DNA of 64,000 nucleotides from Bacteroidales bacterium (GCA_021373135.1 JAJFTH010000006.1:186001-250000), one strand, 5' to 3'; shown: positions 37,238-46,763, counted from the first letter of the stretch. Notes: generated by a model from the sequence alone, not told the origin. Numbers and translations: made by a program.

Positions 37238-38404
37238 ATGGAAAGAGAAAGTCTCCTTTTGAAAGAAAAAATAAAAGAACTTGAAAAAGAAAATTCAATG
37301 CTAAAACAACAACAAATGGAAATTAACAAAGCCAAGGAGTTGTATTTGAAAATATTTGAAGAATTTCCTGCTTTAATTTGGCGTTCCCGCTTAGACAAAA
37401 TGTGCGACTATTTTAATAAAACATGGCTCGAATTCACAGGCAGAACAATGGAACAAGAAGTTGGAAATGGTTGGGCAGAAGGAGTGCATCCTAATGATTT
37501 TGATTCTTGTTTAAAAACATATATTACCGCCTTTGATAAAAGACAAGCGTTTTTAATGGAATATCGAATGAAAAATAAAGATGGAGAATACTGTTGGATA
37601 CGTGATTTCGGTAGACCGTTTTACGATTTGGATAATACGTTTTTAGGATATATCGGTTCTTGTTATGATATAACTGAAATTAAAAATAATGAATTAAGCC
37701 TGATTGAATTAAATGCAACCAAAGACAAATTCTTTTCAATTATTGCTCACGATTTGAGAAGTCCGTTCACTTCTATTATTGGTTTTAGCGAATATCTGGT
37801 GGAACAGGTCAAAGAAAATGACTATGAAAAAGTTGCTGAATTTGCCGATATTATATTGCAGTCGTCTAATAGTGCGATGGCCTTGCTCTCCAACCTCATG
37901 GTATGGTCTCAATTGCAATCTGGCAGGATGGTCTTCAATCCCGAATCCTTCGATATAGCCACCCTTATTCGAGAAGTGACACTTTTATTAAAAGGTCTTT
38001 CCGAACAAAAATCCATCATTATTGAAAACATACTACCGACGCATGCTTTCGTTCTTGCTGATAAAGAAATGATAAGCACGATATTGAGAAATTTGATTTC
38101 AAATGCTTTAAAATTTACACAAACGGGAGGAAGGATTTCAATTTCAACTGTGAGTAAAAATAAAGAATTAATAGTTACTGTAAGTGATAATGGAGTCGGA
38201 ATATCAAAAGACAGGATTGATAAATTATTCAATATGGTTGAAAGTTCTTCAACTCCCGGCACACAAAAAGAAAAAGGAACAGGTTTGGGATTAATTCTCT
38301 GCAAAGAATTTATTGAAAAAAATAAGGGGAAGATTTGGGTAGAGAGTGAGGTCGGAATCGGGTCGTCTTTTTGCTTCTCATTACCAACATTGGTTGAAAA
38401 ATAG
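37238..38404 (+). CDS. Soluble PAS-domain sensor histidine kinase
   Basis: 388 residues from ATG 37238; the frame is open to 37079, but the coiled-coil start MERESLLLKEKIKELEKE is the likeliest beginning. A PAS domain (about 45-160, PALIWRSRLDKMCDYFNKTW) precedes HisKA with FFSIIAHDLRSPFTS (His near 168). HATPase follows with LISNALKFTQTGG (N box), VSDNGVGISKD (G1) and GTGLGLILCKEFI (G2). No membrane helix, so it senses a cytoplasmic signal. No response regulator is adjacent, so it is an orphan kinase. The DNA looks more AT-rich than the flanking genes, hinting at acquisition. Confidence 0.9.
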   Translation: MERESLLLKEKIKELEKENSMLKQQQMEINKAKELYLKIFEEFPALIWRSRLDKMCDYFNKTWLEFTGRTMEQEVGNGWAEGVHPNDFDSCLKTYITAFDKRQAFLMEYRMKNKDGEYCWIRDFGRPFYDLDNTFLGYIGSCYDITEIKNNELSLIELNATKDKFFSIIAHDLRSPFTSIIGFSEYLVEQVKENDYEKVAEFADIILQSSNSAMALLSNLMVWSQLQSGRMVFNPESFDIATLIREVTLLLKGLSEQKSIIIENILPTHAFVLADKEMISTILRNLISNALKFTQTGGRISISTVSKNKELIVTVSDNGVGISKDRIDKLFNMVESSSTPGTQKEKGTGLGLILCKEFIEKNKGKIWVESEVGIGSSFCFSLPTLVEK

Positions 38405-38534
38405 GGCTGCGGCTAAGTAAACAGGGCACCAGTTATATATTTTTGATGCCATTCGTATTCTTTACCATTGATGGTAAGATGCAGGGCTGTTTTTCCTTGC
38501 TATTTGTTTTAAGTATCCATATTTCTATTTCTTG

Positions 38535-38879
38535 TTATTTGAAATTATTTAAAATCCTTTGTTTATCCTCATTCTCTTTATCATTTTTGTGATACAGTTC
38601 AACAAAAATTATTTTTTCTTGATCTTTGAAGTAAGCATAAATCAATCGCAACCCTGAATTTACACCACGACCTTTTAACGATTTGCAGGCAATCTTTTTT
38701 ACTTTAATGACACCTGTTTCTAAAGTCAAATTGTCGATACGAAAACTAAATGGTGGTCTCGCATCGGGTGCAGTAGTCAATACTTGTTTCACTACATATA
38801 AATCATCGTTGAGTGTTCTGTGTTTTTTCAAAAGGATTTTTAAATCCTTTTGAAATTCGGTTAATTCTTCAAAAATCAT
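38535..38879 (-). CDS. RelE/HigB-like toxin of a Panacea-type toxin-antitoxin pair
   Basis: 114 residues. The C-terminal half, GVNSGLRLIYAYF then KIIFVELYHKNDKENED, follows the RelE-fold pattern (basic strand, GxRxxY, then IxxxExYxKxDKExxD). RelE-like toxins cleave mRNA on the ribosome; activity here is inferred. Its ATG overlaps the antitoxin stop by 4 bases, so the antitoxin is made first and the two are coupled. Confidence 0.7.
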   Translation of the reverse strand: MIFEELTEFQKDLKILLKKHRTLNDDLYVVKQVLTTAPDARPPFSFRIDNLTLETGVIKVKKIACKSLKGRGVNSGLRLIYAYFKDQEKIIFVELYHKNDKENEDKQRILNNFK

Positions 38880-39679
38880 TGTTCTTCAAATTCGTCTCCA
38901 TAGTTTCTCACAGAGAAAGGCGCATCTCTGTAAAAGACCAATTCGTAATTTATTTCTTCTCCTTCTTTTGAAGCAAGCCACGGCATATCTTTATGGGAAT
39001 AACTACTGATTGCAGAAGCCGACCAGTCACTCATTTGCTCAATCACTTTGTCAATCACTTCTTTTTCACTTGCTTTCAATTCAGTCAAATCAGCTTTTGC
39101 AAGAGGAATGTAACGAGTTTGCATCTTGTCGTAATATTCTGTTTTAATTCTTTGTATCATTCCTTTTTCCATCATTTGACCAATGATTGTGTCTAACTTT
39201 TGTGGAACAGGACCATAAGGCAACTTGCGATATTTTGCACCAGTCAAATGTTCCTCATACAATTCGTAGTAATTGAAATCAGAAAAATACAGCAATTTGT
39301 AAAGCACCGTTTCTCCAACATTTGGTTTGCCTGCACATCTTTCTAAAATGTATAGCAATACATTTTTGAATTTTTTGACTTGCAGAGTTGGGACAGAAAT
39401 TCGTTCATCTGTTTTCTCTGACTTTGCTTCGGCTTTGTCTTCAACATCTTGGCTCACTGAAAAATTTTTGGACATAAAATCATCCAATGAAAAATTCAAA
39501 ACCAAAGACAACTGTTGCAATTCAAAAATATTTACACCTCTATGACCTAACTCTATTTGAGCCAAAGACGGTCTGGATATTTTGACACTTTTTGCTAAAC
39601 CTTCCTGTGACAACCCTTTCATCTTACGAAGTTCAGTTATCCGCTGACCAATTTGTTTTTGTGAGAGTTTTATATTCAT
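38876..39679 (-). CDS. HTH-Panacea (DUF4065/SocA-like) antitoxin and regulator
   Basis: 267 residues. An N-terminal XRE helix-turn-helix (about 8-65, KGLSQEGLAKSVKISRPSLA) and an acidic linker (DVEDKAEAKSEKTDER) lead to a C-terminal Panacea/DUF4065 domain (about 105-255). Its marker KLLYFSDFNYYELYEEHLTG is followed by YRKLPYGPVP. Panacea domains are known to neutralise many unrelated toxins; fused to an HTH they also repress their own operon. It is the first gene of the pair and its promoter holds a palindrome. Confidence 0.8.
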   Translation of the reverse strand: MNIKLSQKQIGQRITELRKMKGLSQEGLAKSVKISRPSLAQIELGHRGVNIFELQQLSLVLNFSLDDFMSKNFSVSQDVEDKAEAKSEKTDERISVPTLQVKKFKNVLLYILERCAGKPNVGETVLYKLLYFSDFNYYELYEEHLTGAKYRKLPYGPVPQKLDTIIGQMMEKGMIQRIKTEYYDKMQTRYIPLAKADLTELKASEKEVIDKVIEQMSDWSASAISSYSHKDMPWLASKEGEEINYELVFYRDAPFSVRNYGDEFEEQ

Positions 39680-39708
39680 ATCAACCTGTTTATTTCAATT
39701 CAACGCCA

Positions 39709-39740
39709 CAAAAATAAGCATTGTTTTAAATCAAAACAAA
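39709..39740 (-). promoter_or_regulatory. Promoter and candidate operator of the toxin-antitoxin operon
   Basis: On the minus strand TTTG (39740-39737) and TATTTTTG (39716-39709) are exactly 20 bases apart. A palindrome GTTTT-N5-AAAAC (39723-39737) fills the spacer, a natural site for autorepression by the HTH antitoxin. The leader to ATG 39679 is about 25 bases. Confidence 0.65.
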
Positions 39741-39845
39741 TAAAAGTTCGTAATTCGTACAAAGAATTTTCAACAGATGGTTTACTTGGGAAATGAAAAG
39801 CCCACCCACAAAAAACACTTCTAAAAACCACATTACAGATAAATT

Positions 39846-41381
39846 TTATTGCCCCCAACTCTCCCGATCCAGTGTCCTGTATTGGATGGATTCTGCAATA
39901 TGCTGTACCTGAATATTTTCTGAATGATCCAGGTCGGCGATGGTCCTGGCCACTTTCAGTATCCGGTCGTAGGCTCTGGCAGAAAGATTTAATCGTTGCA
40001 TGGCCATTTTCATCAGATTCTGACTTTCTGCATCAATTTGTGCAAACATTCTTATTTCTTTGGTGGTCATTCTCGCATTGCAGAAGATTTCCGGTTTGTT
40101 TTGAAATCGCTCTTCCTGAATCTTGCGTGATTCAATAACCCTTTTCCGTATAGATAGACTGGATTCACCTTGTCTTTTCTCACTCAGTTTGTCGTAGGAG
40201 ACTGGCGTTATCTCAATTTGTAGATCTATCCTGTCCATAAGGGGCCCGGAAACCCGGCTCAGGTATTTTTGGATTTGCATCGGCGTACAGACACATGGTT
40301 TGTCCGGATGGTTATAGTAGCCGCATGGGCAAGGGTTCATAGAAGCAACCAGCATGATACCGGCAGGATAGTCCACTGCGTAATTGGCTCTGGCAATGCG
40401 GATCTTTTGATCTTCCAAAGGTTGACGAAGGACTTCCAGCACAGAACGCTGAAATTCAGGTAATTCATCCAGAAAAAGAACCCCGTTGTGAGCCAGGGAA
40501 ATTTCGCCAGGCTGAGGTTTGTTTCCTCCTCCGATCAAAGCCACGGAACTGATGCTGTGGTGCGGTGCCCGGAAAGGCCGGTCTACCAGCAGGGAGCGGA
40601 CGGCATCCATCTTGCCTGCAACTGAGTGTATTTTCGTTGTTTCAAGGGATTCTTGCATGGTCATGGGTGGAAGGATGCCGGGTATACAATGGGCTATCAT
40701 TGTTTTTCCTGCACCGGGAGGCCCGATCATGATGAGGTTGTGCCCGCCTGCACAGGCTACTTCAACAGCCCGCTTTACATGTTCCTGGCCTTTGATGTCT
40801 GCAAAATCTGCGGCGGGTGCCGTTGATTCTCTATCCATCAGGATATTGATCATTTTCTCCGGCTCTTTATGGATTTTATGGTTAAGAAATTTGACCACTT
40901 CTGTGATGTTGTCCATCCCATAGACTTCCAGTCCTTCTACAACCGCAGCTTCAGGAGCATTAAGAGCAGGAAGGATCAACCTTTTAAGTCCCATTTCATG
41001 AGTGAGTACCGCCACCGGTAGAATACCCCGGACAGGTTGCAGGTGTCCGTCAAGTGACAGTTCTCCGATAAAAAGGGTGTTTTCCAACGAAGAGGCAGGA
41101 ATGTAATCCCCTGCAGCCATGATTCCGACTAATAAGGGGAGGTCATAAGAGGTACCTTCTTTTCTTAAATCTGCAGGTGCCATGTTGATGACAATTTGTT
41201 TCCGTGGTAAATCCATCCCGTTTACTTGCAGGGCTGAAACGATGCGCTCATGGCTCTCACGGATGGCATTATCCGGCAAACCGACCAAAGAGAACCGGAT
41301 ACCTCTCGATAAATGGACTTCAATACGGACAGGCCTGGCTCCAACACCATGGATGGCTGCACTTATAAGTTTTACAAGCAT
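39846..41381 (-). CDS. ComM/YifB-family Mg-chelatase-like AAA+ ATPase
   Basis: 511 residues, full length. The N-terminal lobe begins VKLISAAIHGVGARPVRIEV. The ATPase has Walker A MIGPPGAGKTMIAHCIPG, Walker B GVLFLDELPEFQRSVLE and a cysteine cluster MNPCPCGYYNHPDKPCVC. A C-terminal Mg-chelatase-type helical domain ends RTLDRESWGQ. ComM is a hexameric branch-migration helicase that helps integrate DNA during natural transformation; it is widely kept in bacteria not known to be competent. A -7 box TATTTTTG is at 41405-41412, next to a tandem repeat. Confidence 0.93.
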   Translation of the reverse strand: MLVKLISAAIHGVGARPVRIEVHLSRGIRFSLVGLPDNAIRESHERIVSALQVNGMDLPRKQIVINMAPADLRKEGTSYDLPLLVGIMAAGDYIPASSLENTLFIGELSLDGHLQPVRGILPVAVLTHEMGLKRLILPALNAPEAAVVEGLEVYGMDNITEVVKFLNHKIHKEPEKMINILMDRESTAPAADFADIKGQEHVKRAVEVACAGGHNLIMIGPPGAGKTMIAHCIPGILPPMTMQESLETTKIHSVAGKMDAVRSLLVDRPFRAPHHSISSVALIGGGNKPQPGEISLAHNGVLFLDELPEFQRSVLEVLRQPLEDQKIRIARANYAVDYPAGIMLVASMNPCPCGYYNHPDKPCVCTPMQIQKYLSRVSGPLMDRIDLQIEITPVSYDKLSEKRQGESSLSIRKRVIESRKIQEERFQNKPEIFCNARMTTKEIRMFAQIDAESQNLMKMAMQRLNLSARAYDRILKVARTIADLDHSENIQVQHIAESIQYRTLDRESWGQ

Positions 41382-41410
41382 CTGTTTTTTATATTAAATA
41401 CCTGCAAAAA

Positions 41411-41460
41411 TAACAAATAAATAATATATAATTAATAACAAATAAATAATATATAATTAA
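41411..41460. repeat. Two perfect tandem copies of a 25-bp AT-rich unit
   Basis: The unit starting TAACAAATAAATAATATATA and ending ATTAA is repeated exactly at 41411-41435 and 41436-41460. The first copy adjoins the comM -7 box. Only two units are present. It may be replication slippage or a regulatory array. Confidence 0.9.
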
Positions 41461-41483
41461 TAAAATATAAATTTATTGATGAA

Positions 41484-42152
41484 TTACCAATCTTGTATGC
41501 CTTCGCGTATGCGTTCGGTCAGATGGGAATTTTTGGCATCACCTTCCAGAATGTTCAGTAAATCTTTGGTGACAGGATCATAATCCTGATAGAAAAAGTC
41601 TTGGATGAGTACTACGCTGGCAATAGAGGCAGGGTTTTCCTTTATGTATTCTTTTGCTGCACGTTTCAGCAGAAGATTGATGGCTGCCAGACGTTCTTCG
41701 GATTCTTCAACGGTGTAATATTTGCCGTTCAGTATAGCCAATCGCTCCATATACAGAGGCTTGATTTGTTTTTTATACCGGCTTAGGTCGTCATTGACTA
41801 TTCCTCCTGAAATGTTCAGCAAATCCACCAATTGGATATTTCCCCGAATACGCACATGATCTCCGGATTTGGCAAAAAGAGTTGTCCAACATTTTTTTTC
41901 AGAAAAATAAATGGTGACAGGAGTTATTTTGTCGTATGTATTGATTTTGAAATCGAATTTTCCCGAGCCATTAGAAAAGATCGTGTCATAAGCCAAATCC
42001 TTGTTTTCGTTATAATAAGAAATACATAAGGAAGAATGGCCCAGATTTTTAATTTCTCCCTGAACATGGACTTTGCTCTTTTCAGGAGATGTGCATCCGA
42101 ATGCCATCAAGTAGCATAATAGGGCAAGAAAAACATTCGGCCTTAGATTCAT
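41484..42152 (-). CDS. DUF4369-type lipoprotein without a thioredoxin domain
   Basis: 222 residues from ATG 42152. A lipoprotein signal ends in LMAFGC (lipid cysteine near residue 20). The next about 100 residues (VHVQGEIKNLGHSSLCISYY onward) look like a DUF4369 beta domain, normally the N-terminal part of TlpA-like thiol-disulfide proteins. The C-terminal part is helical and has no thioredoxin fold. The signal suggests membrane anchoring facing the periplasm. Function unknown. A one-mismatch -7 box (TACTTTTA) is at 42172-42179. Confidence 0.7.
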   Translation of the reverse strand: MNLRPNVFLALLCYLMAFGCTSPEKSKVHVQGEIKNLGHSSLCISYYNENKDLAYDTIFSNGSGKFDFKINTYDKITPVTIYFSEKKCWTTLFAKSGDHVRIRGNIQLVDLLNISGGIVNDDLSRYKKQIKPLYMERLAILNGKYYTVEESEERLAAINLLLKRAAKEYIKENPASIASVVLIQDFFYQDYDPVTKDLLNILEGDAKNSHLTERIREGIQDW

Positions 42153-42300
42153 AATAAATGTTAATTTTGAGTAAAAGTACGAAAATATATTATACAACCA
42201 ATAAATTATCGGTTTATCTGTGAAAAACCAATTAAATATCATATATGATGTACTGCGAAATAATTCGCTACCTTTGCCAAATGGTACATTTTAATGAGAA

Positions 42301-42771
42301 ATGAAAGAAATAGATGTTAAGGCTCGCATAGAACAAGCTGTCGAAAATTTCAAGAATGGCTACAACTGCGCCCAATCTGTTGCTCTGGCTTATGCCGATC
42401 TTTTTCCCGTAGAGGTCGAAACAATCAAACAGATTTCTGCGCCTTTTGGAGGCGGAATGGGACGTTTGCGTGAGGTTTGCGGAGCGGTCACAGGGGCATT
42501 TATGATTTTGGGATTGGAGCACCCAGTTACAATCCCCAACGATAAACCATCAAAAGCAGCCAACTATACATCAGTGCAGCGTGTCGGTTTGCAGTTTAAA
42601 GATCAGATGGGAAGCTATATTTGCGCAGACCTGCTGAAAATTGGAAGACATCCTGAGAATCCCAATCCTGAAGATCGAAATGCCGAATATTATGCCAAAC
42701 GTTCCTGTGCCTACTGTGTGGCAGTAGCTGCAGAAATTTTGGGCAAAGAGCTGATGCAATCGAAAAAATAG
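42301..42771 (+). CDS. C_GCAxxG_C_C family redox protein
   Basis: 156 residues. The family cysteines are seen in NGYNCAQSVALAYAD, REVCGAVTGAFMILGLEH (the CGAxxG core) and RSCAYCVAVAAEIL. Members are small putative redox-active proteins often found in anaerobes; the reaction is not known. A -7 box TACCTTTG lies at 42269-42276. It stands alone and converges on pckA across a bidirectional terminator. Confidence 0.88.
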   Translation: MKEIDVKARIEQAVENFKNGYNCAQSVALAYADLFPVEVETIKQISAPFGGGMGRLREVCGAVTGAFMILGLEHPVTIPNDKPSKAANYTSVQRVGLQFKDQMGSYICADLLKIGRHPENPNPEDRNAEYYAKRSCAYCVAVAAEILGKELMQSKK

Positions 42772-42797
42772 GTTGAAGACTATATCCACCGTTAATA

Positions 42798-42833
42798 AAA
42801 CGCCCCGGAATCTTTTTAGAATCCGAGGCGTTT
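42798..42833. terminator. Bidirectional terminator between the C_GCAxxG_C_C gene and pckA
   Basis: AAACGCC (42798-42804) pairs with GGCGTTT (42827-42833). Inner pairing of CGGA with TCCG and TCT with AGA gives a long hairpin with few mismatches, flanked by A and T runs. Confidence 0.85.
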
Positions 42834-42856
42834 CAATTTTATTATCTTTTGCTTGA

Positions 42857-44470
42857 TTATTTGCAGCAGCAACCTGTTTTAGGCAACTGAGGACCGGAAG
42901 GAATCAAAGCTTTGGCAGCATCATTATCGCAATATTGTTCAAAGTTATTGATATACATGCCAGCCAGCTTGATGGCTTTGGTTTCCCATTCTTTCTTGTC
43001 AGCATAAGTGCTGCGAGGATCAAGAATATCAGAAACTTTTTCCAGTTTAACAGGAGCAGTCAGGTTCATGATTGGAATCAACTGTGTTTCTGCTTTGTCG
43101 ATAGAACCGTCAATGATGGCATCAATGATGGCACGGGTATCTTTCAAAGAGATACGTTTGCCGGTGCCGTTCCAGCCTGTATTTACCAAATAGGCTTTTG
43201 CTCCGTGTTCTTTCATCTTTTTAGCCAAAGTGCTGGCATATACGGTCGGGTGCAAGGTAAGGAATGCTTCGCCGAAAGCAGGAGAGAAAGAAGGAACCGG
43301 TTCTGTGATACCGCGTTCCGTACCAGCCAATTTGGAGGTAAATCCGCAAAGGAAGTGGTACTGAGCCTGTTTGTCGTCAAGGATGGAAACAGGAGGCAAT
43401 ACGCCGAATGCATCAGCAGACAGATAGATGATCTTCTTGGCGTGACCTGCACGTGAAGGCATCACAATCTTGTTGATATGATAGATAGGGTAAGAGACAC
43501 GGGTATTTTCTGTCGTTGACTTGTCTGAATAATCGATATGACCTTTGTCGTCAACAGTTACGTTTTCGAGCAACGCATCACGTTTAATGGCACGCCAGAT
43601 ATCCGGTTCGTTTTCTTCGCTCAGGTCGATTACTTTTGCATAGCAACCACCTTCAAAGTTGAATACGCCGTGATTATCCCATCCGTGTTCATCGTCACCA
43701 ATCAAGTAACGTTTCGGATCTGCGGACAAAGTGGTTTTACCTGTGCCGGACAGACCGAAGAATACAGCCACATCACCGTCTTTACCAACATTGGCAGAGC
43801 AGTGCATGGCAGCGATACCCTTTTGTGGCAAGTAGAAGTTCATCAATGAGAACATGCCTTTTTTCATTTCACCGCCATACCATGTACCGCCGATGATATT
43901 CATTTTCTTTGTAAGATCAAACAATACAAAGTTTTCAGAGTTCAAGCCTTGTTCTTTCCAATTTGGGTTGGTGGCTTTGGCACCATTCATGGAAACGAAA
44001 TCCGGTTCACCAAAGTTTTCCAGTTCGTAGTGAGAAGGACGGATGAACATGTTGGTTACAAAATGTGCTTGCCATGCTACTTCCATGATGAAACGTACTT
44101 TCATGCGGGTATCTTCGTTGGTACCGCAAAATGCATCAACAACATACAATTTCTTAGCTGAAGAAAGTTGTTTGGTAACCAGGCTTTTGCAGTGATCAAA
44201 AACGTCAGGTGTTGTTGGACGATTGATTTTACCATCCCACCACATCGCACTATCGGTTATAGCATCTTTAACAAAGAATTTGTCTTTAGGAGAACGGCCC
44301 GTGAATTTGCCGGTGTAAACAGCTGTAGCACCTGATTCCGTAACTTTTGCTTTGTCAAAACCTTCGTTTGCAGGGTTCATTTCATCTTGGAACAAAACTT
44401 CATAAGACGGATTATGTACGATCTCGAAATTCCCGAAGATACCGTACTTACTCAAATCTAAATTTACCAT
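42857..44470 (-). CDS. pckA: Phosphoenolpyruvate carboxykinase (ATP)
   Basis: 537 residues, full length. The kinase-1a P-loop [16 protein letters not shown], the PEPCK-specific [18 protein letters not shown], and the metal site [20 protein letters not shown] are intact. The protein ends with a short Cys-rich tail (GCCCK), which is unusual. In anaerobic Bacteroidota it often runs toward oxaloacetate, fixing CO2 on the fumarate/succinate route while making ATP. A -7 box TATCTTTG lies at 44535-44542. Confidence 0.97.
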   Translation of the reverse strand: MVNLDLSKYGIFGNFEIVHNPSYEVLFQDEMNPANEGFDKAKVTESGATAVYTGKFTGRSPKDKFFVKDAITDSAMWWDGKINRPTTPDVFDHCKSLVTKQLSSAKKLYVVDAFCGTNEDTRMKVRFIMEVAWQAHFVTNMFIRPSHYELENFGEPDFVSMNGAKATNPNWKEQGLNSENFVLFDLTKKMNIIGGTWYGGEMKKGMFSLMNFYLPQKGIAAMHCSANVGKDGDVAVFFGLSGTGKTTLSADPKRYLIGDDEHGWDNHGVFNFEGGCYAKVIDLSEENEPDIWRAIKRDALLENVTVDDKGHIDYSDKSTTENTRVSYPIYHINKIVMPSRAGHAKKIIYLSADAFGVLPPVSILDDKQAQYHFLCGFTSKLAGTERGITEPVPSFSPAFGEAFLTLHPTVYASTLAKKMKEHGAKAYLVNTGWNGTGKRISLKDTRAIIDAIIDGSIDKAETQLIPIMNLTAPVKLEKVSDILDPRSTYADKKEWETKAIKLAGMYINNFEQYCDNDAAKALIPSGPQLPKTGCCCK

Positions 44471-44730
44471 TTTTGATTAATGAATTGATTTATACTTAAT
44501 TAACTATTCTATTGAAAACCACCTTTTTCGAAAACAAAGATATAAAGAAATAATGGGAAATCGGTTCTATTAAAGAAAAATTTCTTTAATTGTTTTTAAG
44601 AGGTCAAGAAATCGTCCATCAATCTGTTTTTTTTACCTTTGTTTCCAATTAAACAATCTGAGATGATAAACAGTTTGTTGTGTTTTCATCTTTAGACTCT
44701 TATCATTCTTTTCAAATATTTTATAGATCA

Positions 44731-45381
44731 ATGGAAGTAATCAATCTGTCTGAGCAGAACACATTGCTCAACCAGTTTTTGCTGGAAATCAGGAGTGTTG
44801 ACATACAGGGTGACCGTATGCGTTTTCGTCGTAATGTTGAACGAATAGGGGAGATTATGGCTTATGAGATGAGCAAGGATTTTTCGTTCAGTACAAAAAA
44901 GGTACAGACTCCGCTCGGTGTCGCCCGGGTAGAGACTTTTGACAACCCATTGGTCGTTTCTACGATCTTTCGTGCCGGATTGCCTTTCCATAACGGTTTC
45001 CTAAACTATTTCGACAAGGCTGAAAATGCTTTTGTTTCTGCTTACAGAAAATACAAAGATGCCTTGAAGTTTGAGATCAATATCGAATATATAGCTTCTC
45101 CTAATCTTGACGGCAAGACCCTGATCATCACAGACCCTATGCTTGCTACCGGAAGTTCTCTGGAACTGGTATATGGAGCGTTGCTTACGAAGGGTACACC
45201 TGCCAAGGTTCATATCGCTACCGTTATTGCCAGTCAGGTCGGTGTGGATTACATGAAGAGCTGTTTCCCTGAAAACACGACATTGTGGTGTGCAGCCATT
45301 GATCCTGAACTGAACAGCCATTCTTACATTGTCCCTGGTTTGGGAGATGCAGGTGATTTGGCTTACGGTGAAAAGATATAA
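44731..45381 (+). CDS. upp: Uracil phosphoribosyltransferase
   Basis: 216 residues from ATG 44731 (MEVINLSEQNTLLNQ). The PRPP loop is LIITDPMLATGSSLELVYG, and the uracil-binding C-terminus reads PGLGDAGDLAYGEKI. It converts uracil and PRPP to UMP. A -7 box TACCTTTG at 44634-44641 places transcription start well before the ATG, with a leader of about 85 bases. It converges on the nucleobase permease, another salvage gene. Confidence 0.95.
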   Translation: MEVINLSEQNTLLNQFLLEIRSVDIQGDRMRFRRNVERIGEIMAYEMSKDFSFSTKKVQTPLGVARVETFDNPLVVSTIFRAGLPFHNGFLNYFDKAENAFVSAYRKYKDALKFEINIEYIASPNLDGKTLIITDPMLATGSSLELVYGALLTKGTPAKVHIATVIASQVGVDYMKSCFPENTTLWCAAIDPELNSHSYIVPGLGDAGDLAYGEKI

Positions 45382-45383
45382 GA

Positions 45384-45417
45384 AAAAAGCGGCTGATCCG
45401 AAGGATGACCGCTTTTT
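45384..45417. terminator. Bidirectional terminator between upp and the purine permease
   Basis: AAAAAGCGG (45384-45392) and CCGCTTTTT (45409-45417) form a stem, with an inner ATCC-GAA-GGAT hairpin. It is a strong intrinsic terminator in both directions. Confidence 0.9.
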
Positions 45418-45442
45418 GTCCATCCCTATATCGACAGGTTTA

Positions 45443-46732
45443 TTAGATGAAAATGTATTTCAGCAAAAATAAAAGAGCAAGAACATACATGGATATTGAA
45501 ACTTTCTTGAATTTTCCGCCAAGTACGTTCAAGAAGACATAAAAGATTAATCCCAAAGCGATACCTTCAGTGATGCTGTACATCATTGGCATAGCGAGAA
45601 TGCAAATAAAGGCGGGAATAGATTCAGCGTATTCTTCAAAATTGATTTCCTTGACCGGAGAAAGCATCATCAAACCTACCAGAACCAAGACCGGAGCGGT
45701 TGCTGCGGCTGGGATCGAGAGGAAGAGAGGAGCAAATAACAATGCTATGGCGAAACATCCGGCTGTAACCAATGCGGTCATACCCGTACGGCCTCCTTCA
45801 GATACACCGGCGGCACTTTCTACGTAGGTGGTTACGGTGCTGGTCCCGAAGAGGGCACCAGAGAGGGTACCGATAGCATCAGCGTAGAAAGCTTTTTTGA
45901 CATTGGGAATCTGGCCTTTTTCGTCCAGCATATTGGCCTTTTTACAAACACCGATCAGTGTGCCCACGGTATCAAATACGTCAACAAACAGAAAGGTGAA
46001 TACCACGGTGACCATGTCCCAGCTAAAAATCTGAGAAAAGTCAAACTTGAAGAACAAAGGCGATGGACTGGGTGGAAGACTGAATATTCCCTCAAAACGG
46101 GTGAGCCCCATTGGAATACCGACTATGGTTGTCGCCAGGATTCCAAGCAATAAAGCACCTTTTATTTTCTTGATAAGCAAAACGGAGGTGATGATCAAAC
46201 CTATCATAGCCATAAGAGCCTGGCCTTCCGTGATGTGACCGATAGTCAGGAAGGTTGTCTGGTCGGCTACCACAATTTTGGAACCCTGAAGCCCCACGAA
46301 AGCGATAAAAAGTCCGATACCGGCACTGATGGCATTCTTTAAAGTGTCTGGTATGGCGTTGACAATTGCTTCCCGGACGTTAAATATATTCATGATCAAA
46401 AAGACAACACCTTCAATCAAAATGGCGGTGATGGCAAATTGCCAGCTGTAACCCATGATGCCACATACGGTGAAAGCGAAAAATGCATTGATACCCATAC
46501 CTGGAGCTTGTGCAAAAGGTAATTTGGCGAGAAGAGCCATTGTCATTGTTCCGACGATGGAAGCCACAGCGGTCGCAGTAAAAAGGGCTCCTTTATCCAT
46601 ACCGGCAGCAGAAAGGATAATCGGGTTGACTGCCAAGATATAGGCCATCGTCAGGAAGGTGGTAATACCAGCGATGATTTCAGTCTTCATCGTGGTGCCG
46701 TTGGCTTTCAGTTGAAAATATTTTTCAAACAT
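45443..46732 (-). CDS. NCS2/AzgA-type guanine/hypoxanthine permease
   Basis: 429 residues with about twelve helices. The NCS2 AzgA-like signatures are TEIIAGITTFLTMAYILAVN, LPFAQAPGMGINAFFAFTV, FVDVFDTVGTLIGV and GTSTVTTYVESAAGVSEGG. The family takes up hypoxanthine, guanine or adenine with protons; which one is not readable. It lies 31 bases after a DUF5020 outer-membrane protein and is probably cotranscribed with it. Confidence 0.92.
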   Translation of the reverse strand: MFEKYFQLKANGTTMKTEIIAGITTFLTMAYILAVNPIILSAAGMDKGALFTATAVASIVGTMTMALLAKLPFAQAPGMGINAFFAFTVCGIMGYSWQFAITAILIEGVVFLIMNIFNVREAIVNAIPDTLKNAISAGIGLFIAFVGLQGSKIVVADQTTFLTIGHITEGQALMAMIGLIITSVLLIKKIKGALLLGILATTIVGIPMGLTRFEGIFSLPPSPSPLFFKFDFSQIFSWDMVTVVFTFLFVDVFDTVGTLIGVCKKANMLDEKGQIPNVKKAFYADAIGTLSGALFGTSTVTTYVESAAGVSEGGRTGMTALVTAGCFAIALLFAPLFLSIPAAATAPVLVLVGLMMLSPVKEINFEEYAESIPAFICILAMPMMYSITEGIALGLIFYVFLNVLGGKFKKVSISMYVLALLFLLKYIFI

Positions 46733-46763
46733 AGTGTTTGATATTTAGGTGTGTTTAATCCGA

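Noticed and set aside
43949-44161. Several plus-strand frames opposite pckA and korAB
   Set aside because: All are contained in strongly supported genes on the other strand.
46733-46763. Purine riboswitch before the purine permease
   Set aside because: The gap to the upstream DUF5020 gene is only 31 bases, too short for an aptamer, and nothing like one was seen upstream of DUF5020.
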